Part shown: piece after piece, positions 1 through 9,400 of the stretch
Numbering within the stretch: the first letter of the stretch is position 1
Layout: every line of letters starts with the position of its first letter
Assembly: GCA_008931825.1 (NCBI GenBank)
Contig: QXVZ01021707.1
Span: forward strand, 1-21,148
Direction of reading: 5' to 3'
DNA: 21,148 nt
Origin: Phallusia fumigata
Taxonomy: Eukaryota > Chordata > Ascidiacea > Phlebobranchia > Ascidiidae
Translations under genes and position numbers: made by a program
The notes under the pieces: model-generated
Databases searched by the model: none
What the model saw: the letters and a program-made list of their open reading frames with translations, nothing else
Told to the model about the DNA's origin: nothing

Positions 1-225
1 ATGATAGGTTTTACAATAAACTTTACTAAAATCTCGTGTTTCTTCTACAGGGAGAGTCGTGGTTTTGATTTTGGCGTAAGTGCAAGCCGCAGCATCAAGA
101 AAAACCTTTAAAGGTCTCTCAGTGGGCCAATTCATTTTTATCAGCAAATTATCATTCTGTTACCACTCAAAGTGTATTCCGGTGGAAACAACAACAAACA
201 TTAGCGAACAAACCCCGCAACCCAC

Positions 226-405
226 CAATGATTGACAGGCCGCCCATCACCCAAATAAGGTAACGCAATGCCGCGTCACGAATCATGTGCTCACGTGACG
301 CGAATACGTCATCACTGAAGCTGGTCGACGGACACTCGTCACTTCCGTCGATGCAGTCCGCCTTGCCGTCAGTTTTTGCACGGATCGGAACAAAAAGAGG
401 ATTGG
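226..405 (-). CDS. Receptor exon 18: degenerate LDLa 19, stalk, transmembrane helix 1
   Basis: The acceptor tttttttcaccag precedes 405 and the donor ATTG|gtgggt follows 226; phase 1 at both ends. It encodes NPLFVPIRAKTDGKADC then IDGSDEC, where Thr replaces the fourth module cysteine. A ~20-residue stalk (STSFSDDVFASREHMIRDAA) leads to the hydrophobic LRYLIWVMGGLSIIG. The exon stops one base into the Gly codon that precedes Asn in class-A helix 1, so the next exon should start by completing Gly-Asn. No such exon is visible in 1-225. Without splicing, the frame continues 19 codons (Gly-Leu-Arg onward, with CCC) to a stop at 167. Confidence 0.8.
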
Positions 406-3400
406 CTGGTGAAAAAAAACACAAACTTACTCGAAAAGACAAAATTTGAGCACAACCAAATTTACATGTTTCGCAGTAGAAATGGTCTGGACAATCCGCT
501 TCGTCCATTTGATTTCTGCAGTCGATTTTTCCATCACAAATCTGAGGGTGTTAAACATTCACTGCAGGGTATACGTCATGCACAAAACTATTCTTCAAGC
601 CTGCCCGGAACCACCGAAACTTTAAAGCGCAGTTAATTTGAACAAACATTTTTAACCAAAACATCACGCGAATAAGACGCTGTGTGGAATTTAAAATGGG
701 ATACAGACTTTTACAGATGTTAGGCTAATTCAAAGACGGCTTTTGACAAATATTAGTTTCTATTTTTGTGCCATTTTTGATTGAATAGGTCAAGCTTTTC
801 CTGTAGAAAATAATTTATAACCTGTGATTGAGAAATGTGAATCGGGCCTCCGAATTCCTTTCCGTCATGCAACCAAGCGCTGCCGTTGCAGTAAATCCGA
901 TGAGGGCAGTCCATTTCGTCGGCACCGTCCGGACAGTCCATCGACAATCCATCACAAACGTCGGATGCGGGGAGCAGAACTCCTCCGGTGTTGCAAGAAT
1001 AAAATTTCCTGGAAGCCAATTTTTAACCTTTGGTTTCGAAATTTCACGTTTCGTTCGGGGTTAGTGGTATAGGGTTTAGTTGGAAATGTGTTGCAAGAAA
1101 AATGGATACTTGCCAATATTATGGGGATATGCTGTATGGCAAAACCAATCAAAGTTTTAAACTTTTTTGTGGTTCACGCAATTAGCGTAGATTTGCGTTT
1201 GACTATAAAACCTCTTTGGTAACATTGGTTAGACCCGATCCCAGAATAATCGAAGCGGCTTGCGTTGGGCCTCGACCGTTTCTTTGACGTAGTTTCAGTT
1301 CCATTCCATTGCCCTTGTTTATTTTTGTCATGTTAACTAGCCACAACACATTGTTCGGGAAGATTAGAGCTGTGCTGTCAAAAGCTGACAAGCTTTTTGT
1401 TTTAACGAGCTGTGTCAATATTTGTGGCATTGATTTGGTTTTCTTCAGCAAAGCGAAACCTAAACGCATTCTTCTTATCATAGAACCGCCTCCTTGCAGC
1501 AGTAGTTTGCTGTTTGCAACAGTCTGTGACATTGGTAGCTTTAGCGATTATTTAAACCCGAACTTACACGTTGAAAAACCCTCGAACCCGCTGACAAAAG
1601 GCTGGGAGTGGATCAGGGCAGGAATCACATTCATCCTCGTAATGTGTGCACTCCGGGCGTCCGTCGCATTGTAATGCTGTCTGGTTTTGATTTTTGTCTT
1701 TATCTGGCGAAAAACAACAACGATGTTGGTCTTATGCTTAGCAAGGAGTTTCTAGGCCGCTTCGGTCAAATTTGTTTAAACATTAAGCAATTCTTTGTGG
1801 GAAATACCAATGCCCCTCATAAAACAGTTAAGTTTTCATTCGCAACTGTTTGTTGTTTTTTTACTGGACAACAACAAAAGTGTGTGGCCCTGCTTTGTTA
1901 ACATTATTAGTTAAAATTGTTGATTTTAACTTAATTCAAATCAGCTTCAATACTTGGTAAGTTGCCAAGCGCTTGTTCGTATGTTACGTACGAGTTCTAT
2001 TCGTATGCTTACGTACCGACAGAGTGGCAAGTGAAATTCGGTTTGCAGTGTTCGGATTCTCCTTTGGCACACTGTATGTCAGGTGTGCACGATTCCTCAT
2101 CCATTCCGTTACTGCAATCCTTCTTGCCGTCACAAATCTGTGAATGGAGAAAGCACAGAATCCATTCACAAATGCGATGGACAAGAACTAGGGGGATGTT
2201 TGAAGGGGTTTCCCAGCTTTGAGTACAACATCAACATTTTGCAATTATTACAAATGCTACATGTAAATGACCTGCTGTCTTTGGATGCATGTTCCGTCGC
2301 AAATGACCTCGCCAACACCACAGCGATCACATACATCTCTATCGCCCCGTAGTGGTCGGGATGTGCCGTAGCACAACTGGTCGCAGATCGCCGGTGATCT
2401 CTCGCACAAGCATTCGTCGGAGAGCAGCAAGCAGTCGAAGTTTCCGTCGCACTGCTTCTCGACTTTCATGATAACAAACAATATTTTGGTCACAACAGGG
2501 GATTTTAAACAGGGGTACGGGATCTGTACAAGAACTACCGAAGGAGGTACAACAACTGATTTATAATTTCAAAGGGGTTTAGACAAGGGAAAGGTTGGAA
2601 ATCACTGCACTACATAAAATGGTTGCAAATGTTTCACACAAGGCTGTTTTTTCCTTTGAAAAGAAGATACAAGTCAGTGCTTGTGTGTAAATCATTTTCT
2701 ACGTAACACAGGTAAGTAATGGAACGGATCCTAAACTTATACAGTCTTGAGTGAAGTTACATGTTGACTTAGCGAGTTATGAGTTATATTAACCATGAAA
2801 TATCAATGTTTGGAGATTTCCGAACATTTACAGGTACGTGGGTTCAAATCTCATGGCAACCTTGATATTCTAACTATGAATTGTTGCATTGCTTACTTGA
2901 ACGACCTGGAGTAAAAGACAACAACATAAACTGACTTACAAGTTCCTTGAACTGCTTTACCCAATCATTACCATGCAGTAGGGACATAAAGAGTTCACAC
3001 ACGACAGAAGTGACACCAACCTGGTATGATGCGTTTTTCACCCTTACAACGAAAGTAGGGATGTCCCTCAGCATTTGAAAAGTCTTCGGCCTGGAAAATG
3101 AAGAAAATTTAAACCACGGAAATAAGTTCATTGCGTTGTGATTTTTTTTAACGTGCTGGTGGCTTTCATTTCATCTTGAACAAACTCCTGTTCAATAAAA
3201 CATGNGGTTTCCCAGCTTTGAGTACAACATCATCATTTTGCAATTATTACACATGCTACATGTAAATGACCTGCTGTCTTTGGATGCATGTTCCGTCGCA
3301 AATGACCTCGCCAACACCACAGCGATCACATACATCTCTACCGCCCCGTAGTGGTCGGGATGTGCCGTAGCACAACTGGTCGCAGATCGGCGGTGATCTC

Positions 3401-6400
3401 TCGCACAAGCATTCGTCGGAGAGCAGCAAGCAGTCGAAGTTTCCGTCGCACTGCTTCTCGACTTTCATGATAACAAACATTTTTTTGGTCACAACAGGGG
3501 ATTTTAAACAGGGGTACGGGATCTGTACAAGAACTACTGAAGGATGTACAAGAATGGATTTATAATTTCAAAGGGGTACAGACAAGGGAAAGGTTGGGAA
3601 TCACTGCACTACATAAAATGGTTGCGTACGTTTCACACACGGCTGTTTTTTCTTTTGAAAAGAAGATACAAGCCAGTGCTTGTGTGTAGATCATTTTCTA
3701 CGTAATTCTGTTGTCATCGTGTTTTCCCATTTACTATCAAACATGTAAGTAATGGAACGGATCCTAAACTTATACAGCCTTAAGTGAAGTTACATGTTGA
3801 CTTTGCGAGTTATGAGATATATTAACCATGAAATATCAATGTTTGGCGATTTCCGAACATTTACAGGTACGTGGGTTCAAATCCCATGGCAACCTTGTTA
3901 TTCTAACTATGGATTGTTGCATTGCTTACTTGAACGACCTGGAGTAAAAGACAACAACATAAACTGGCTTACAAGTTCCTTGAACTGCTTTACCCAATCA
4001 TTACCATGCACTAGGGATATAAAGTGTTCACACACTACAGAAGTAACACCAACCTGGTATGATGCGTTTTTCACCCTTACAACGAAAGTAGGGATGTCCA
4101 GATACCGTCTCACCATTTGAAAAGCCTTCGGCCTGAAAAATGAAAAAAAATTTAAACCACGGAAATGAGTTGATTGCGTTGTGATTTTTTTAAACGTGCT
4201 GGTGGCTTTCATTTAATCTTGAACAAACTCCTGTTCAATAAAACATGAATTACAACAGTGTAAATTATTGGATTCAGTGTAAATTCAAAACACACTGGGA
4301 CTTGATGTCGAAACACCCCTGTTTAAAACTGTCGAAAAGTATTGATTTTAAAGCTCTCGGTTTTCGCTGGAACTTTGTGTGATTTCAAATAACACGGTCT
4401 GTAGCAAAAATATTTAGTGGAATTAAGCGAAGCGTCATTGCAGTGCCGCTAGTGACCGCAAAAAACTAAGCAAACGTTTTATGACCTGTGAACGGCGTGA
4501 AATTTGTACGGATGTCACCGGTTGTTTCACACACAAGCATTTAAATACTGTGATGGCTCTGCTTCGAATCAAGGGTCGTGCCCGTGGACAATCTTCCCTC
4601 ACAGATCTTTAAGAAAGGTCGATCGGACCGATGTTATCGCTGCAACAGCGAGCCGCAAAGACCGCCGGCGGCAAAACAGGAGATCCGTTTTCGAACTTAC
4701 ACCTTTTCTTCTTTAAAAAGGAACCTCCCTTCGCCGCTTAGTTCAGTTATCGCTCGATCTTTTGCCTTCCTCAATCGCTAGTCGTTTACCCGGGCATTAA
4801 ATTTCGATACGAGTTTTACGCAAAGCGACTCCAGACTCTACGCCGTCATCATAATCTCTCAGTGCTGCTTCCCAATATTTCTTCCCGTGTAAGCTCAGCA
4901 CTGTTCATGACTTAGCATAGTTCTTCACTTTTTAATTGGCGCATGTTTCAAACCACAGTGAATTTGTTGAACAGGTGTTTCCGTTTTTACAACGGTTGCG
5001 ATATTTTAAACAAAAACATTAATGTGAACATTGTAACGAAAACTGGAACCTCCATTGTTCACACGCAGGTTCCCAAGTGGCAACTTTGTATTCTTATTTG
5101 AATTGGATTGACATCAGTTTCAATACTAAAACTTTAAAACTTTAAGAAAGTTTGCTTTTCATAACTCCTTTGACACAAATTAGAACTACTTGAATATGCC
5201 ACGCATGACCACCTAAGACGCCGCTTCTCTAAAAATTGGTGTTGTTTTAATTAGTTTGTCGTGAAATTAGGGAAATACCGATCTGGAAACTTAATGCAGC
5301 CCGACAGCATTTTTCCCATCCTCATTGCAATTTGGTGTTTCAGTGTTTGACGCTTTCCAACCAATGTTACAAGCGTTAGAATGTCACTTGCCAATTAACG
5401 GGTGTTTGTTGGACGTGTGAGTCATCTTAGAAATCGTAGATAAGAGGGTCAGCGCTGCGCCCCCGCCTTGTGACCTCTTGGTGAGTCAGAGTGTTGGCAT
5501 TGCTTGAGCGCCAACCTGCATACGATTTGCCGTTTAACCACTTTTTAGAAGGTTGAATTCCATTGTGGTTTTCCTCCGCTTTCATGCTGACAGTTATGCA
5601 CGCAATAGATTGTATGAAACCTGCCACCGTCAGCCTTCTACCAATTTGTTTTTATACTTTCGACGTCGTTTTCCATTTTTTTCGCAGAACACGTGTTCGT
5701 CTCTGCGACCTTGAAGAGGATTGTGGTCGCTACAGCGTATATTTAAATCAACTTTCGATGTTGAACTTTCTTGTCGCGAATCTATTTTTTTCAGAACACG
5801 TGTTTGGTGGTAATTCAAGTGTTTTACCGGTATCTTTCCATTCAATCTGAAAACCGGGTTTTCCTGCCATCTGATTTTGTTGCGCAATATTGTCGTGTCA
5901 AGGTTTGAATTAGCAAAGCAGCAGTTAGTATTTGAAACAGAAGCATTGCGTCACAAAAACCTTAGTTGAAAGTTCGTATTAGTTTTTTTAGTTTTTGAAA
6001 TAGCTTTTTTTGAAGCAAATTAAGTTTTGTGTTTTAGCAATGAAGCGACTAAAATTCCACTTTTAATTACCCCCTTAAAAATATTTTTGTTATAAACGGT
6101 TTGCTAGTGATGTTCATGAAATAACCTGGAACGAAATCTTTTTAAGACTTCATTTACCTGCATTTACAAACAAAACGTATTTTTAGTTGTTAAATAAAGC
6201 GTCGTGCCCTCAAAAATGCTTTCAACCTTATTCGAAAACAACAACAGGTGTAAATGTGAGTCACTGGTTGAGAAAAAATGTCTCTATTGTTCTGAGACAA
6301 TTATTCTGAAAAGTAGTTTTAACCACCAAAGCCGTTTACCACAAAGCAGGTCGCAAACTACTTTTGTTTGCAAGTTTTGAACACACAAGTAGCATTCTTG

Positions 6401-9400
6401 ACCATGTACTTTGGTGTAAGTACTTTACATGTTATTGGAAGCTACACAAACCAAAACGGTTACTTATATGCAAATCATGCTTACCCACTCCGAATCGCTC
6501 TCTACTACCACCACGGGACCGAGCATGTCCATATCCCTGTCACAGTCGCTCACATTGTCTTTTGTTATTGATATCGGCAGTAGACAAGTCCTGGTGATCG
6601 GGTGGCGGGTTTTTGCACAAGTAAAAGCTTCATTGTCCGTCGCGTGTTCGTCACTTCCGTCACTGCAGTCGTTGTCGCCATCGCACACCTGCATGATCGA
6701 ATGCATTATCTCGTATTAAAAGTGTTGAGTGGTTAGGACTGCTGTTGGTGCTTTAAACACATGAAGTAATGTTTAACAAGAAAAATTCTTTCTTTATGTA
6801 GTTTACTGTCGTTTATGAGATGTAAAGTTGGTTTGATAGTTTGGAACACGTAGGTCTGTTCGAAACTCTTTTCGAAACGTTTGATGAATGAAGAATGTCG
6901 CTTTTAACTATTTGGGTTCAGCATATTTTGGGTGGTTGTTTAATAATGTTTTTGGATTGGTTGAACTCACACACTTATCGTTCATGTGATAAACCGACTC
7001 ACCCAATCCCGTTTGATGCATTCTCCCGAACCACAGATAAACGACGACGCGCAATGTAGTAAACATTCGTCACTTCGGTTCGTGCACTGCTGCAGTCCGT
7101 CGCATGTCCAAGGGTGGTGCAAATTGAGTGCGCATTCCCGATCGTTGTGAAACACGTTTCTACATGGAAACTCACCGGGCTGACTTGTGTAGGGAACTTC
7201 GTCCGTTCCGTCCTCACAATCTAAAACAAATAAAAAGCTGTTTAAAAATGTTTGGGGGGTTTTGTAACTTATCCACTGCTTCGTTAATTTTTGTGTCTGT
7301 TGAAATTTTGTAAGCAAATTTTAAGCTCAAAAGTTGAAAGGATATGTTTGGCAGCTTTAAGATGTAAATGGTTTAACTTTTTGTTTTAATTTTCAAAGGA
7401 AAACAGTCTGGATAAACAACAAAGGCAAAAATGTACACAAATAAATGTTGAGTGATAATTAAACTTCCTGCAACCTAAACTTACCATGTTAACTTTCTAC
7501 TAGATTGTTTTAAACTGTTGTGAATTTGTATCAGGATTTCACAGAGCCCGTGAAACCTACAAATAAACTCTTTGGGTTTCCGATTTTAAAGGCGTTTTCA
7601 TCCATTTGTTTGCTCAAAGGGATTTCATTAAAAGCTACTTACGGATTTCTCGTGTCCACAATTTCATAAGGGTTGCTACCATTTTTCCCCAGGAAGCCAC
7701 ACACAAATTTTTACTACATCTCACCCTTTGTGTTGTCACAAAAAGATTCAACTCTGATGCATTTTCCGGTGTCGCACCAAAACGAGGCTTTGTGGCAATC
7801 TGGCTGGCATTCGTCCACTCTTCCCTCGCAGTGGTCAACCAGATCACACAACCACGAATCCTGTGGTGGTAAACAGTTGATGTTGGTTAAGCGTCTCAAG
7901 TTATTGGGATTTAGGTAGCCTAACATCACACCAAGATCTTGTTCAAAAGTTTCAAGGGAATTGGTATAAACTAGCTTCATATTTTCTAGTTGGTTGTTGG
8001 TTATCTACTATCCTCACAACTCGACTAATTGCACAAACATATGCTTGAGCCATTCAAGTAGTCTACAGAGCGTAAATAAGTCTTATGAATTGTCTTAACT
8101 GTCTTCTGTAATAGATTGTCTTAACCCCTCTTCAGTTATTCTTTTAAAGTTTAGAATATTTACAATTGCACAATTGAAGTTCTTTATTTCCACACCTGCT
8201 TTAGCAAACATGAACCGCCGTAATGATTCCTGTTGTTATTGCACATAATGTTAACTTCACCAGGCAAAGATCCGATGATTTCGTCACTCCCGTCGGCGCA
8301 GTCGATGACGCCATCGCAAAAACAACTGCTTGAAATACACTCCCCTGATCCACAAATAAATCTGAACACACAAGCGACACCATGCGGTCGTTAATTGCCT
8401 GTTCTAGAGCCAACCCTACAAATAAGTTCATGTCAATACCTACTTGCATGTAGACAAGCATTGCCCTCCGCATTCGTCTGAATGGTCGCCGCAGTCATTA
8501 ATGCCGTCGCAAAACTGGATACTCGGAATTAACCTGCAGTTAAAATTCGTTGCCAGATTTCTTGGATTGCAAATCAAAACACCCTTAGCAAGCAGCAAAA
8601 TTTTAAATTCACAAAAGGAATATTTAGAAGCTTATCTTTGACAAGTTGGTGGTAACAGATTTACACGATTGTTATTTTGTCTACATGTGTGCCGCTGTAA
8701 GAGTTGTCCTTACTTCTGTACATTTACATGTGAACAAATGCGAATTTACTTATTGTTGTTAGGACAGATTGAACAGATTGTTTCGTCACTTCCGTCTCGG
8801 CAGTCTTCGAATCCGTCGCACACCTCAATGAGATAAACCTGAAAACATAAACACCATATTGGCTACTGATCTCAGAACTACTGCTCCTCAGAAGTTATTT
8901 GTTGCAGGTTTGTATGTTATTTTACAGAACACACAACCCTTACCTCTTCACCACTCTCACAAACAAATGTACGGTTGCAAAACAGTTCGTCGCTCACATC
9001 AGGACAGTCAACATCTCCGTCGCAAATCTGTGTAAATTAAAAACATCTGCAGATCAATCTAGCGGTGAGGTTTGTACTCACAACCTCAGATTTTTCGGGG
9101 GTTGCGCTCACTGTCACAGCAACATGCATTTCCCTATTTAGCGCAGTTGTATTTTTTTGCCCTGAATCAACTAAAAATGTTCTCCCGTTTTAGTTTGTTA
9201 TCACAAAGAAACGTTTGTTTTCAGAACTGTGTGACACATTTTTGGTGATACAAGTACTTTAGAATTCCATTCTATAAAATTTATTTTACCCAGTCTTAAC
9301 GCTTTAACTCGAAACAAACAACAAAATTTTTTTCTTGCTTTAGTGCAACAGATGTAAACGCCGACAAACAAATATTTACCTTATCGTACTGGACAAAGGA

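Larger units (their letters stand above)
2207..4247. repeat. ~1 kb direct tandem repeat carrying receptor exons 12-13
   Basis: Unit 1 is 2207-3204 and unit 2 is 3206-4247. Both begin ggtttcccagctttgag and end ttcaataaaacatg, and the single n at 3205 is the exact junction. The units differ by scattered substitutions, a 9-base in-frame exon indel, and a larger intron indel (about 40 bases extra near 3709-3746 in unit 2). Two contig ends carrying different alleles and left unmerged would give exactly this layout. A true tandem duplication is the alternative. Confidence 0.93.

Noticed and set aside
1..156. 52-codon open minus frame following an AG at 158-157, considered as the next receptor exon
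   Set aside because: Joined in the required phase (G+AA) it meets a stop at once. The open frame is not membrane-like and does not begin Gly-Asn as helix 1 requires.
1203..1532. Open minus-strand frame of 109 codons inside the receptor gene
   Set aside because: Exon 15 (donor 1568) and exon 16 (acceptor 1008) already join in phase 2 and continue one LDLa module, leaving no room for this frame. It has no cysteine pattern or family signature.
3907..4212. 101-codon minus frame and its shorter counterpart at 2874-3131
   Set aside because: They overlap exon 12 in a different frame. The exon frame, with matching phases and a clean LDLa join, explains the conservation.
4560..4640. Minus-strand ICEG-like string in the large intron, possible relic LDLa exon
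   Set aside because: Only one cysteine and no acidic box follow, with a stop about 22 codons on; too weak to call even a pseudo-exon.
5563..5850. Plus-strand frame with an LDLa-like string (LCDLEEDC) after an acceptor-like ttcgcag
   Set aside because: It is on the opposite strand, has a single CD--EDC match, no DGSDE box and no partner exon; chance is the simplest explanation.
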